Of a stretch of DNA of 64,000 bases, positions 49,884-58,698 are shown in pieces. Source of the DNA: JBBRHQ01 sp963720735 (GTDB lineage: Bacteria > Actinomycetota > Thermoleophilia > Solirubrobacterales > 70-9). The notes beneath the pieces are model-generated. The model did not search any database, had not been told where the DNA came from, and saw nothing but the letters and a program-made list of their open reading frames with translations. Position 1 is the first letter of the stretch, and each line of letters opens with the position of its first letter. Both the position numbers and the translations under genes were made by a program. Location of the stretch: assembly GCA_963720735.1 (NCBI GenBank), contig CAVRGL010000001.1, forward strand, positions 620,001 through 684,000, in the 5' to 3' direction.

Positions 49884-51053
49884 TCAGTTGAGGCGCTCGA
49901 CGATCATCGCCTTGCCCTGCCCGCCGGCGACGCACATCGTCTCCAGCCCCACCTGGTGGTCGTCGGTCTCGAGCGCGTTCAGCAGCGTCCCCATGATCCG
50001 CGCCCCGGTCATCCCGAAGGGGTGCCCGAGGGCGATCGCCCCGCCGTGGGTGTTGAGCTTCTCCAGCGGGATGTCGCACTCGTCCATGATCGGGATCACC
50101 TGGGCGGCGAAGGCCTCGTTCAGCTCCACCGCGCCGACGTCCTCGATCGTCATCCCGGCCCGGTCGAGCACCTTCTTGATCGCTCCGATCGGCGCCACCC
50201 CCATGTACTCGGGCTCGTTGCCGAAGGTGGCCGCGGTGACGATCCGGGCCCGCGGCTTCAGCCCCAGCGCCTTTGCCTTCTCGTCGCTCATCAGCAGCAC
50301 CGCCGCGGCGCCGTCGTTGAGCGGGCAGGAGTTGCCGGCGGTGACCCCGCCGCCACCCGCCTCGGGGAAGGCGTCGTCGAGCTCGGAGAGCTTCTCCAGG
50401 GTCGAGCTCGCCCGGGGGCCGTCGTCCCTGGCCACCTCGCCGCCCTCCGGCAGGGTCACCGGGACGATCTCGCGATCGAAGAACCCGTCCTCCTGCGAGG
50501 CGACCGCGAGCTCCTGGGAGCGCTGCGCGAACTTGTCCATGTCGGCGCGGCTGACCTCGTAGCGCTTGGCGACGTTGACGGCGGTGTGGCCCATCGCGAT
50601 GTAGGCGTCGGGCTGGCCGTCCCCGCCCTGAAGGTTCTCGTTCTGGTCGGCCTGGCCGGCCGGCTCGGTGCGCTCGTTGTAGCGGCTCACCCACTCGACC
50701 CCGGCGGCGATATAGGTGTCGCCCTCGCCGGCCTTGATCGCGTTGCCCGCATGGCGGATCGCGTCGAGGCTCGAGGAGCAGTAGCGCGAGACCGTGACCC
50801 CGTTGACCGTCTCCGGGAGCCTCTCGGAGAGCAGAGAGATGATCCGGCCGATGTTGAAGGCCTGAAGGCCCTGCGGCATCCCGCAGCCGCAGAAGACATC
50901 CTCGACCGAGGCCGGGTCGACCTCCGGGTTTCGCTCGAGCAGGGAGTCCACCACGAAGGCGCCCATCTCGTCGGGGCGCAGCTGGGCGAGCGACCCCTTG
51001 AAGGCGCGGCCGATCGGGGTGCGAACGGTGTCGACGATCACTGCTTCGGGCAT
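49884..51053 (-). CDS. Acetyl-CoA C-acyltransferase (thiolase)
   Basis: 389 residues from ATG 51053, with AAGGAG 7 bases upstream; the open frame to 51491 is a shadow. Thiolase motifs: N-terminal VDTVRTPIGRAFKGSLAQLRPDEMGA, VSRYCSSSLDAIRHAGNAI (nucleophilic Cys), VELNEAFAAQVI, NTHGGAIALGHPFGMTGARI (His) and CVAGGQGKAMIVERL (second Cys). Degradative thiolase type (FadA) is the best guess. It divides a fatty acid chain or condenses acetyl-CoA. Confidence 0.94.
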   Translation of the reverse strand: MPEAVIVDTVRTPIGRAFKGSLAQLRPDEMGAFVVDSLLERNPEVDPASVEDVFCGCGMPQGLQAFNIGRIISLLSERLPETVNGVTVSRYCSSSLDAIRHAGNAIKAGEGDTYIAAGVEWVSRYNERTEPAGQADQNENLQGGDGQPDAYIAMGHTAVNVAKRYEVSRADMDKFAQRSQELAVASQEDGFFDREIVPVTLPEGGEVARDDGPRASSTLEKLSELDDAFPEAGGGGVTAGNSCPLNDGAAAVLLMSDEKAKALGLKPRARIVTAATFGNEPEYMGVAPIGAIKKVLDRAGMTIEDVGAVELNEAFAAQVIPIMDECDIPLEKLNTHGGAIALGHPFGMTGARIMGTLLNALETDDHQVGLETMCVAGGQGKAMIVERLN

Positions 51054-51236
51054 CTCGGGTCTCCTTGAAGGGCGGCGGGGTTGCGAGATCCGGAAGGCTA
51101 GAGGTTCATAGCTATCGTGACGATCCGCACATGCGTGCGTGGGATCGTCCTCAGGCTGCGTTACATTCGCCGCAATCCGACCTCGCGGGCGACCGTGAGC
51201 TTTGCCGCGAAGCGGCAGCGAAAGGAGGGCCCTCTC

Positions 51237-51383
51237 ATGCCTGAGGGATACTGCGTCAAGGAGCGCAAGAAGGTCGAGATCAAGGATCCCCAGCAAGTGA
51301 CCATGAAGAACGGTCGCCCGGCGATCCAGGGGACGTGCCCCGACTGCGGCACCAAGATCTTCAAGATCGGCAAGCTCTCCTAG
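51237..51383 (+). CDS. DUF5679 mini-protein
   Basis: 48 residues; AGGAGG 8 bases before the ATG. Sequence starts MPEGYCVKERKKVEI and has QQVTMKNGRPAIQGTCPDCGTKIFKIG, the DUF5679 pattern. The C-terminal CPDC pair is intact, but the first half shows only one Cys (YCVKE, not CxxC), so a four-Cys zinc ribbon is incomplete. Common in Thermoleophilia and Chloroflexi, role unknown. A strong terminator follows. Confidence 0.85.
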   Translation: MPEGYCVKERKKVEIKDPQQVTMKNGRPAIQGTCPDCGTKIFKIGKLS

Positions 51384-51403
51384 CCGACCTCTGAAGCTGC
51401 CGC

Positions 51404-51447
51404 CTCCCGGTGCCGGCGCAGGCCGGCACCGGGAGCTTCCGTTTCGC
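51404..51447 (+). terminator. Strong intrinsic terminator after DUF5679 gene
   Basis: Arms 51404-51417 and 51422-51435 are perfect 14-base reverse complements with a 4-base loop; CTTCCGTTT follows. It lies 20 bases past the stop codon. Confidence 0.85.
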
Positions 51448-51557
51448 CGCCCCCCGGGCAAGCGGGCCCGTGCAGGGAGGCCCTGAACCAACTGCGCCGC
51501 TGCTCCGTAGTCCGGGCAGCGTGAATCTCACCGACCCGACACTGGGAAGATAGGCGC

Positions 51558-52067
51558 ATGGCCGCCGGAGCCCTGAGCGGCGAGCGCGACGTGCGCGAGG
51601 CCTATGCCGCCCATTCGGGCGAGCTATACCGCTTCGCGCTGCGATCGCTGGGCGATTCCGGGCTGGCCGAGGAGGCCGTGCAGGAGGCTTTCGTGCGCGC
51701 CTGGCGGGCCGGGGACCGCTTCGATCCCGAGATCGGCTCCCTGCGGACCTGGCTGTTCGCGATCCTCCGCAACGTCGTCATCGACCTCGGCCGGGCCCGC
51801 GCCTCGCGCCCCCGGGTCGCGGCCGAGGGTCGGGAGCCCTCGGTCGATCCCCTCGACGACGCCCTGCTCGCCTGGCAGGTCGAGGAGGCCCTGCGCCGGA
51901 TCGGCGACGAGCATCGCCGGGTGATCGTCGAGACCTACTACCGTGGCCGCCCCCAGGCGGAGGTCGCCGCGGAGCTCGGGGTGCCGGTCGGAACCGTGAA
52001 GAGCCGCGTCTACTACGGCCTGCGCGCCCTGCGCAACGTGCTCGAGGAGATGGGTTATGACGGCTGA
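51558..52067 (+). CDS. ECF-type RNA polymerase sigma factor
   Basis: 169 residues. Region 2: YAAHSGELYRFALRSLGDSGLAEEAVQEAFVRAWRAGDRFDPE, with LRTWLFAILRNVVIDLGRAR. Region 4: EALRRIGDEHRRVIVETYYRGRPQAEVAAELGVPVGTVKSRVYYGLRALR. Its 3' end overlaps the anti-sigma gene by 11 bases, so the pair is coupled; SigK/RskA style is suggested by the lipoprotein that follows. Confidence 0.94.
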   Translation: MAAGALSGERDVREAYAAHSGELYRFALRSLGDSGLAEEAVQEAFVRAWRAGDRFDPEIGSLRTWLFAILRNVVIDLGRARASRPRVAAEGREPSVDPLDDALLAWQVEEALRRIGDEHRRVIVETYYRGRPQAEVAAELGVPVGTVKSRVYYGLRALRNVLEEMGYDG

Positions 52068-52725
52068 GGGATGCAGGCAGTGGCGGGAGTCGCTGGGCCT
52101 CTACGTGCTCGGGATGCTGGACGGGCCCGAGCGTGTCGCGCTGGAGGCCCATCTCGAGGGCTGTGCCGATTGCCGCGACGAGGCATCCTCGCTGGCCGGC
52201 GTCGCCAGCGTGCTGCCCCTGGCGGACCCCGAGCGGCTGGGCACGGCCCCCGAGCCCTCCGCCGGCCTCGGTCGGCGGATCGCCGCCGAGATCGGAGCCG
52301 AGCGGCGCTCCATGCGCCGGCGCCGCCGCTTCAACTTCGGCCTGGCGATCGGCACCGCGGCGGCCGCCGCGGCGGCCGCGTTCGTCCTCCTGGTGCTGCC
52401 CGGCGGCGGCGGCGAGCCAACCCAGCGGGTCGACTTCGCCTCGCTGCCGCCGGGGATGCAGATCTCCGCGGCGCTCGAGCCGAAGTCGTTCGGGACGCAG
52501 ATCAGGATGAAGGTCAGGGGCGTGCGCTCGGGCACGGTCTGCCATGTCTTCCTGCGCCGCGCGGATGGCACCCCGATCGCGGCCGGCACCTTCACCTACC
52601 GCTACGGCGGCGACTCCGACGCGGTGCTGAGCTCCGCCCTCGACCTCTCCCGGGCCGAGGCGATCGGTGTGCGTGCCGGCAAACGCACCTTCGTGGCGCC
52701 GATCTCGAGCTCGGCGACCACCTAG
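52057..52725 (+). CDS. Zinc-binding anti-sigma factor
   Basis: 222 residues. N-terminal zf-HC2/ZAS domain with HLEGCADC (His-x3-Cys-x2-Cys) near residue 32, a transmembrane helix (about 96-116, LAIGTAAAAAAAAFVLLVL), and an extracellular RskA-like C-terminal domain (GMQISAALEPKSFGTQIRMKV, GTVCHVFLRRADGTPIAAGTFTYRY). It should hold the ECF sigma factor at the membrane until a signal triggers proteolysis. Confidence 0.93.
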   Translation: MTAEGCRQWRESLGLYVLGMLDGPERVALEAHLEGCADCRDEASSLAGVASVLPLADPERLGTAPEPSAGLGRRIAAEIGAERRSMRRRRRFNFGLAIGTAAAAAAAAFVLLVLPGGGGEPTQRVDFASLPPGMQISAALEPKSFGTQIRMKVRGVRSGTVCHVFLRRADGTPIAAGTFTYRYGGDSDAVLSSALDLSRAEAIGVRAGKRTFVAPISSSATT

Positions 52726-52760
52726 CGCTTCGATAAGCACGAATACGAGAGGGAGAACAC

Positions 52761-53333
52761 ATGAGGCAAGTGGGTAGACCGATTTCCGCTTTGGCGGTGG
52801 CGCTGGTCGCCGCTGCGGCGCTGGTCGCCGCCGGCTGCGGCTCCTCCAGCTCCGACACGACCAGCTCCAGCTCGGGCTCCAGCGGAGGCGGCAGCCTCGA
52901 TGGCTCGAGCGGAGGAGGCTCCTCGACCACCGCCAGCAGCCAGTCCGGGGGGAGCGGGGGTGCTACGGGCGCTGCCGTCGTCTCCGTCGGGAACACCCCG
53001 AAGCTGGGCAAGGTGATCGTCAACTCGAAGCGGTTCACCCTCTATGACTTCCACAAGGACAAGGGCACCAAGTCGGCCTGCTACGGCGGCTGCGCGAAGG
53101 TCTGGCCGCCGCTGCTGAGCAGCGGAGCGCCGAAGGCCGAGGGCGGCGCCCAAGCGTCGAAGCTTGGCACCACCAAGCGCACCGACGGCACCACGCAGGT
53201 GACCTACGCCGGCCACCCGCTCTACACCTACGTCGCCGACAAGAAGCCCGGCGATACCACCGGCAACGACTTCACCTCCTTCGGGGGCCAGTGGTACGCG
53301 CTCACCCCCGCAGGTGAGGAGGCCGGCGGCTAG
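52761..53333 (+). CDS. Lipoprotein with Yx(F/W/Y)xxD motif
   Basis: 190 residues. Lipobox LVAAGC near Cys26, a long Ser/Gly/Thr linker, then the COG4315 domain: LYDFHKDKGTKSACYGGCAKVWPPL, HPLYTYVADKKPGDTTGN, SFGGQWYAL. These secreted lipoproteins often sit beside ECF sigma/anti-sigma pairs and are likely targets or sensors of them. SD GAGAGGGAG about 7 bases before the ATG. The domain carries two motif copies, as usual. Confidence 0.92.
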   Translation: MRQVGRPISALAVALVAAAALVAAGCGSSSSDTTSSSSGSSGGGSLDGSSGGGSSTTASSQSGGSGGATGAAVVSVGNTPKLGKVIVNSKRFTLYDFHKDKGTKSACYGGCAKVWPPLLSSGAPKAEGGAQASKLGTTKRTDGTTQVTYAGHPLYTYVADKKPGDTTGNDFTSFGGQWYALTPAGEEAGG

Positions 53334-53336
53334 CAG

Positions 53337-53960
53337 TCAGGGCAGACCGCGCCCGGCGGCGGCCGGGGGCACCGCCTCCCGCAGCTCCTCGAGCAGGCGG
53401 GAGGCGAGCGCACCGGGCTCCTCGCCGGCCGCGGCCTGCCCGGCCCGCGGCTCGAAGAAGCGAGCGCGTACCCGGGGCCGGTGCGGGAAGCGGACGATCC
53501 CGGTGGAGCCCTCGATCGAGACGAGGACGATCCTCGCCTCGGGAACCTCGATCGCCAGCCTCCCGACCCCGCGGCGAGCCCGCAAGCGCTCGCCGCGGGA
53601 GATCGTGCCCTCGGGGAAGATCCCGATGCAGGCGCCGTCGCGCAGCTCGGAGACGGCGCGCCGCAGGGCCCCGGCGTCCCCGGCGCCCCGCTCGATCGGG
53701 ATCTGCCCCATGCCGTCGAGGACCGGGCCGAGGCCCGGGATCCTCCACAGGCTCGATTTCGCCAGGGCCCGGATCTGGCGCCGCCCGCGTGCCGCGAGGC
53801 CGATCAGCACCGGGTCCCAATGGCTGTCGTGGTTGCCGACCACCAGCAGCGGGCCGCGCTCCGGCAATGAGTCGAGGTCGTCGACCCGGAGGCGGCTCCA
53901 GAGCCCGAGCGGCCTGCAGATGCCCATCGCCAGCCGGTAGGTGTTGGTCGGTTCGCGCAC
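53337..53960 (-). CDS. 1-acyl-sn-glycerol-3-phosphate acyltransferase family (PlsC)
   Basis: 207 residues from GTG 53960; ATG 53999 is in frame but TATATC (53973-53968, minus) 7 bases before the GTG favours the shorter, leaderless form. Motif I NHDSHWDPVLI (His-x4-Asp), motif III FPEGTISRGERL. It adds the second acyl chain in phospholipid synthesis or acts on similar acceptors. No transmembrane helix, C-terminal Ala/Glu-rich tail. Divergent from the ABC exporter genes. Confidence 0.9.
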   Translation of the reverse strand: MREPTNTYRLAMGICRPLGLWSRLRVDDLDSLPERGPLLVVGNHDSHWDPVLIGLAARGRRQIRALAKSSLWRIPGLGPVLDGMGQIPIERGAGDAGALRRAVSELRDGACIGIFPEGTISRGERLRARRGVGRLAIEVPEARIVLVSIEGSTGIVRFPHRPRVRARFFEPRAGQAAAGEEPGALASRLLEELREAVPPAAAGRGLP

Positions 53961-54002
53961 CGGCCTAGATATACGACACCTTCCCCTCGCTAGTGTCATT
54001 CG

Positions 54003-55001
54003 GTGATGCGCGACGAAGCCAAGGGGATTCGGACACAGGGCCTGGTGCGCGAGTTCAAGAACGGGCCAAGGGCCGTGGACGGCATCGACCTGCTGGTCGA
54101 GCCGGGAGAGATCTACGGGTTCCTCGGCCCCAACGGGGCGGGGAAATCGACCACCGTCCTGATGCTGACCACGCTCCTGCCCCCGACCGGCGGCAGCGCC
54201 ACGGTCGCGGGCTATGACGTGGTCCGCGAGGGCCCGCGCGTCCGGGAGGCGATCGGCGCCGCCCTCCAGGAGGCGGCGCTGGACCCACTGCTCACCGGCC
54301 GCGAGCACATGCGCCTTCAGACCGCCCTTCACGGCCTGCCGAAGCACGAGCGCCGCGAGCGCACCGACGAGCTGCTTCGCCGGGTCGGGCTGATCGATGC
54401 CGCGGATCGCAAGGTGGGCGGCTACTCCGGCGGGATGAAGCGGCGGCTCGACCTGGCGCTCGCCCTCGTCCATCGCCCCCGCATCCTCTTCCTCGACGAA
54501 CCGACCACTGGCCTCGACGTGCAGAGCCGCACCGCGCTCTGGGACGAGGTCGCCAGGCTGGCGGCCGACGACGGAGTGACCGTATTCCTCACCACCCAAT
54601 ATCTCGAGGAGGCCGATGCCCTCGCCGACCGGGTCGGGATCATCGACCACGGGCGGATCGTCGCCGAGGGGACCCCGGCCGAGCTGAAGGCCGAGATCGG
54701 ACGGCCGACGGTGGAGGCGGTCCCGCGCGACCCGGCCGACCGGGAGGCGATGGCCACGGTGATGGAACGCTTCGGGGAGCGCGCCGCCGGGGCGCCGAAG
54801 GGGGTCGCCGTGCGCCTTCGCGGCGGCGAGTCCGACCTGGCCGAGGTGATCCGCTCGCTCGACGAGAGCGGGATCGGGATCGAGCACCTGCAGCTGCACG
54901 CGCCCTCGCTCGACGACGTCTTCCTCGCCAAGACCGGCCGCTCCCTGGAGGGGGCCGGCGACGAGGAGGAGACCGGGGAGACTGAGGCGGTGCCCGCGTG
55001 A
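54003..55001 (+). CDS. ABC-2 exporter ATP-binding protein (DrrA-like)
   Basis: 332 residues from GTG 54003 (ATG 54006 follows directly); TAGTGT (53991-53996) ends 6 bases upstream. Walker A GPNGAGKST (42-50), Q-loop AALQEAAL, signature YSGGMKRRLDLALALVH, Walker B ILFLDEPTTGLD, and a C-terminal DrrA-type domain ending in an acidic tail. It powers export through the two permeases that follow, probably of a lipid or drug-like compound. Confidence 0.93.
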   Translation: MMRDEAKGIRTQGLVREFKNGPRAVDGIDLLVEPGEIYGFLGPNGAGKSTTVLMLTTLLPPTGGSATVAGYDVVREGPRVREAIGAALQEAALDPLLTGREHMRLQTALHGLPKHERRERTDELLRRVGLIDAADRKVGGYSGGMKRRLDLALALVHRPRILFLDEPTTGLDVQSRTALWDEVARLAADDGVTVFLTTQYLEEADALADRVGIIDHGRIVAEGTPAELKAEIGRPTVEAVPRDPADREAMATVMERFGERAAGAPKGVAVRLRGGESDLAEVIRSLDESGIGIEHLQLHAPSLDDVFLAKTGRSLEGAGDEEETGETEAVPA

Positions 55002-55777
55002 GCGGCTCTGCGGCCGCTCAGGTCGGCCAGCTCGCGCGGCGCTCGGTGCTGAGGACGCTGCGCCAGCCTGCTCAGATCGTCCCGGCGCTCGTCTTCCCGC
55101 TATTCCTGCTCGCCGTCAACTCGAACGGCCTGGCCAGGGCGACGAACATCCCCGGCTTTCCCACCGACTCCTACTTCACCTTCCTGCTCGCGGTGCCCTT
55201 CATCCAGGGAGCGCTGTTCTCGGTGCTCAACGCCGGCACCGACCTGGCCCGCGACATCGAGTCCGGCTTCCTCAACCGCCTCGCCCTCACCCCGCTGCGC
55301 GGCGCCGCGCTGCTCAGCGGTCTGCTGGCCGGAGCGGCGCTGCTCGGCGTGATTCAGGCCGCCACCTACCTGCTGGTCGGGCTGATCTTCGGGGCGCACT
55401 TCTCGGCCGGCGCCGGCGGGGTCGCGGCGATCCTCGCGCTCTCGATCCTGATCACCGTCGGCTTCGGGTCAATCGGCCTCTTCGCCGCCCTGCGGACCGG
55501 CACCGGGGAGGCGGTACAGGGTCTCTTCCCGGTCTTCTTCGTCTTCCTCTTTCTCTCCTCGATGGCGCTGCCGCGCAACCTGATCCAGACGGACTGGTTC
55601 CGCGAGGTCGCCACCTACAACCCCGTCACCTACCTGCTGGAGGCGATCCGCTCGCTGCTGATCGAGGGCTGGGACCCGCAGGCGCTGGCGCTCGGCTTCG
55701 GAGTCGCGCTGACCATCCTCGTGATCGGGATGGCGGCGGCAAGCGGATCGCTGAAGAGCCGGTTGGTGCGAACGTGA
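54998..55777 (+). CDS. ABC-2 type permease 1
   Basis: 259 residues, about six hydrophobic spans. The segment LARDIESGFLNRLALTPLRGAALLSGLLAGAALLG is the ABC-2 core motif. Overlaps the ATPase stop by 4 bases and the next permease start by 4 bases, so all three are coupled. Forms a heterodimeric channel with the next protein. Confidence 0.92.
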   Translation: MSGSAAAQVGQLARRSVLRTLRQPAQIVPALVFPLFLLAVNSNGLARATNIPGFPTDSYFTFLLAVPFIQGALFSVLNAGTDLARDIESGFLNRLALTPLRGAALLSGLLAGAALLGVIQAATYLLVGLIFGAHFSAGAGGVAAILALSILITVGFGSIGLFAALRTGTGEAVQGLFPVFFVFLFLSSMALPRNLIQTDWFREVATYNPVTYLLEAIRSLLIEGWDPQALALGFGVALTILVIGMAAASGSLKSRLVRT

Positions 55778-56550
55778 ACCTCCGCAGCTTCCGCTCGGTC
55801 GCCCTTGCCGTCGCCTGGCGCAGCGTCCACAACTTCCTCACCAACCCCGCCTTCGCCGTCCCCGCGCTGATCTTCCCGCTGTTCTTCTTCGCCGCCTTCG
55901 CCGGGGGGCTGTCGGCGATCAGCAAGGTCCCGAACTTCGACTTCCCGAGCGGCTACACGGCCTTCCAATTCGTCTTCGTCCTGCTCCAGTCGGCCGCATT
56001 TGGCGGAGTGTTCACCGGATTCGGGATTGCCCGCGATTTCGAGACCGGGTTCGCCGACCGCTTCTTCCTGGCTGCCCCAAACCGGGGGGCGATAGTGATC
56101 GGCTACGCGCTCGCCGCGCTCTTCCGGGCCCTCGTCACCTGGACCGTGCTGGGGGTGGTGGCGCTGATCGCCGGGATGCAGGTCGGCGGCGGCGGGGTCG
56201 ACCTCTTCGGCCTGATCGCGATGGCGATCATTCTCAACCTCGCCGCGACCCTCTGGGCCTGCGGCGTGGCGATGCGGGTCCGCTCCATCCAGGGTGGGCC
56301 ACTGATCCAGCTGCCGGTGTTTCTCGTCCTCTTCATGGCCCCCGTCTACGTGCCGCTGAACCTGCTCTCGGGGTGGATCCACACGGTGGCCTCGGCCAAC
56401 CCGGCGACCCTCCTGCTCGAGGCGGGGCGGGGCTTGATCTCCGGGCAGGAGACTGTGTTGCTGCCGGCCTTCGTGGTCGCGATCGCCCTGGTGGCGGTCT
56501 TCGCCCTCTGGGCCCGGGGCGGGCTGAGGAGCGCCGAGGCCGCCGGTTGA
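55774..56550 (+). CDS. ABC-2 type permease 2
   Basis: 258 residues, about six spans, paralogous to the previous gene. Core motif IARDFETGFADRFFLAAPNRGAIVIGYALA matches the same place in permease 1. Final gene of the three-gene exporter. Confidence 0.92.
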   Translation: MNLRSFRSVALAVAWRSVHNFLTNPAFAVPALIFPLFFFAAFAGGLSAISKVPNFDFPSGYTAFQFVFVLLQSAAFGGVFTGFGIARDFETGFADRFFLAAPNRGAIVIGYALAALFRALVTWTVLGVVALIAGMQVGGGGVDLFGLIAMAIILNLAATLWACGVAMRVRSIQGGPLIQLPVFLVLFMAPVYVPLNLLSGWIHTVASANPATLLLEAGRGLISGQETVLLPAFVVAIALVAVFALWARGGLRSAEAAG

Positions 56551-56598
56551 GCGGTCCGTCCGGAACTCGCCGTGAGCAGCGGGTTTAGGATTGCCGAG

Positions 56599-58248
56599 AT
56601 GTCCAAATGGCGTTCCCGCATCCGGCTGACCGCGATCGCAGCAGGCGCTCTTGCGGCGATCGCCGCCGCTTCGGCATCGGCCGCCGAGAGGGGATTCCGG
56701 TATGGAGTCGTCGCAGGTGACGTCGGGCAGCGCTCGGCGATCCTCTGGGCCCGCGCAAACGGCACCGGCACAGCCCTCGCTCAGGTCACCCGGGGAGGGC
56801 CGTTCGGCGCCTGCGAGCTCGGGCGGGCACCCGGCCGGCTGGAGGCCCGAGTCTCGGTCGACAACGACAAGACCGTGCAGAAGGTGATCGGCGGACTGCG
56901 CCCCGGCACGACCTACCACTACCGCTGGTGCATGAGCGGCGGGCGCCACAGCTCGACCGGCAGCTTCGAGACCGCCCCGGCGCCAGGCCAGGCGAAGACG
57001 ATCCGCTTCTCGCTCTCCGGCGACCAGGATGCTGCGCGCGTGCCCGGGGAGTCGAAGCCCTACTGGAACGACTTCCAGCTCTGGAACAGGGTCCGGGCCG
57101 AGCACAATGACTTCAACGTGCTGATGGGCGACACGATCTACTCCGACTCGGAGGTACCGGGCGCGGGTGGGGTCAACAAGGTTGCGCTGACGGTTCCGCA
57201 GAAGTGGAAGAAGTACAAGCTCAACCTGGGCGAGGAGCCCTGGGTCAAGGCGCGTGGCGCTGCCTCCTACTACGCGCACTGGGACGACCACGAGTTCATC
57301 AACGACTTCTCCAAGTTCGAAAACGTCTTTCCCGAGTCAGGCGGCGACGTCCACATCAACGGTAAGACCCTCTACCGGAGGGGCGTCAAAGCGTTCCGCA
57401 ACTACAACCCCGTCAGCTACACGAAGAAGACCGGGCTCTACCGGAGCTACCGCTGGGGAAAGAACCTGGAGATCTTCTTCCTCGACGAGCGCTCCTTCCG
57501 CAGCCGCAGCGCCGACTACAACGGGACCTGCGACAACCCGCCCGGCAGCGGCAGCGCCGACCTGGCACCAACCGCGCCGCAGAGCGTGCGAAACGCCTTC
57601 GGCGCGCTCGTCCCGTCCCTCAGCAACCCGGTTTCTCCGGCCTGCCTGGCGAAGATCAACGACCCGAACCGGACCATGCTCGGCAGCGCCCAGCTGGCCA
57701 GGTTCAAGCGGGCGATCAAGCGCTCGAAGGCGACCTTCAAGGTCGTCTTCAACGAAGTTCCGATCCAGCAGTTCTACGCACTTCCCTATGACCGCTGGGA
57801 GGGATACGCCGCGGAGCGGACGAAGCTCCTCGAGTTCCTCAAGGACAACGTCAAGAACGTCGTCTTTCTGACCACCGACGTCCACGCCAACCTGGTGAAC
57901 GACGCCCGTCTGAAGACGCTCGAACCGGGTGGTCCGGTGAACTCGGGGATCACGGACATCACCACCGGGCCGACGGCGACCAAGAACTTCGCGCTGGAGA
58001 TCAACGACGCGGTCGGGGGAAATTACGCCCAGATCATCCATGACGCCTTCTTGAAGCCGCCGAGCCTGGTCGGCATGCAGTGCGCAGGGATGGATCAGTT
58101 CTCCTACGCCGAGGTGACGGTGAGCAAGGCGAAGCTCAAGGTGGAGCTAAAGGCATTGGGCTCCGGTGGAAAGGTGCTCGACACCGCCGACGTGGCGGCC
58201 AACCCCGACGCCGACGTCTGCGGCCCCTACGTGTTCCCCGCTGGCTGA
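56599..58248 (+). CDS. phoD: PhoD-like alkaline phosphatase, secreted
   Basis: 549 residues from ATG 56599; TAGGAT (56586-56591) ends 7 bases upstream. Signal peptide about 1-33 (ASASAAE cleavage). N-terminal fibronectin-like domain (YGVVAGDVGQRSAILWARA), then the PhoD metallophosphatase: FSLSGDQDAA, LMGDTIYSDSE, YYAHWDDHEFINDFSKFENVF, VVFLTTDVHANLVND. Cleaves phosphate esters outside the cell for phosphate supply. No Tat twin-Arg pair is present, so Sec export is likely. Confidence 0.92.
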   Translation: MSKWRSRIRLTAIAAGALAAIAAASASAAERGFRYGVVAGDVGQRSAILWARANGTGTALAQVTRGGPFGACELGRAPGRLEARVSVDNDKTVQKVIGGLRPGTTYHYRWCMSGGRHSSTGSFETAPAPGQAKTIRFSLSGDQDAARVPGESKPYWNDFQLWNRVRAEHNDFNVLMGDTIYSDSEVPGAGGVNKVALTVPQKWKKYKLNLGEEPWVKARGAASYYAHWDDHEFINDFSKFENVFPESGGDVHINGKTLYRRGVKAFRNYNPVSYTKKTGLYRSYRWGKNLEIFFLDERSFRSRSADYNGTCDNPPGSGSADLAPTAPQSVRNAFGALVPSLSNPVSPACLAKINDPNRTMLGSAQLARFKRAIKRSKATFKVVFNEVPIQQFYALPYDRWEGYAAERTKLLEFLKDNVKNVVFLTTDVHANLVNDARLKTLEPGGPVNSGITDITTGPTATKNFALEINDAVGGNYAQIIHDAFLKPPSLVGMQCAGMDQFSYAEVTVSKAKLKVELKALGSGGKVLDTADVAANPDADVCGPYVFPAG

Positions 58249-58287
58249 CCTGCACCGCGGCAGCCGCCGCCGACTAGGGTCTTCTCC

Positions 58288-58698
58288 GTGACGCAAAAGC
58301 CGATCGAGCTGATCCTCGCCCGCAACCTGATGTCCTCCCTCTCGACCCCTGCCTTCCTGGTCGACCAGGGGGGCATCCTGATCTTCTACAACGAGGCCGC
58401 GGGCAGCCTGCTCGGCCGCCGCTTCGAGGAGCTTGGCAAGGTCGGCCCGGAGGAATGGGGCTCGCTCTTCGGGCCCTTCGACGACGCCGGGGAGCCGCTC
58501 CCCTACGACGATCTGCCGCTGGTGGTGGCGGTGCGCCGGGGCCGCCCCGCCCACGCGACCTTCAAGATCCGCGCCGCCGACGGGACCATGCAGGCGATCG
58601 AGGCCTCGGCCTTCCCGATCCTCACCGCCCACGGCTCCCAGGGGGCGATTGCTGTCTTCTGGCCGACCGAGGCTGACCGCGCCGGCGGGCCGGCATGA
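58288..58698 (+). CDS. PAS domain protein
   Basis: 136 residues, GTG start with TAGGGT (58275-58280) 7 bases upstream. A single PAS fold: LSTPAFLVDQGGILIFYNEAAGSLLGRRFEEL, then ATFKIRAADGTMQAIEASAFPI. No output domain, so it must signal through a partner. Its stop overlaps the MBL-fold gene by 4 bases, which suggests a sensor-enzyme pair. Confidence 0.9.
   Translation: MTQKPIELILARNLMSSLSTPAFLVDQGGILIFYNEAAGSLLGRRFEELGKVGPEEWGSLFGPFDDAGEPLPYDDLPLVVAVRRGRPAHATFKIRAADGTMQAIEASAFPILTAHGSQGAIAVFWPTEADRAGGPA

Noticed and set aside
51119..51149. 8-bp inverted repeat upstream of the DUF5679 gene as an operator
   Set aside because: The loop is 15 bases and the repeat is not next to a clear promoter on either strand; too weak to call.
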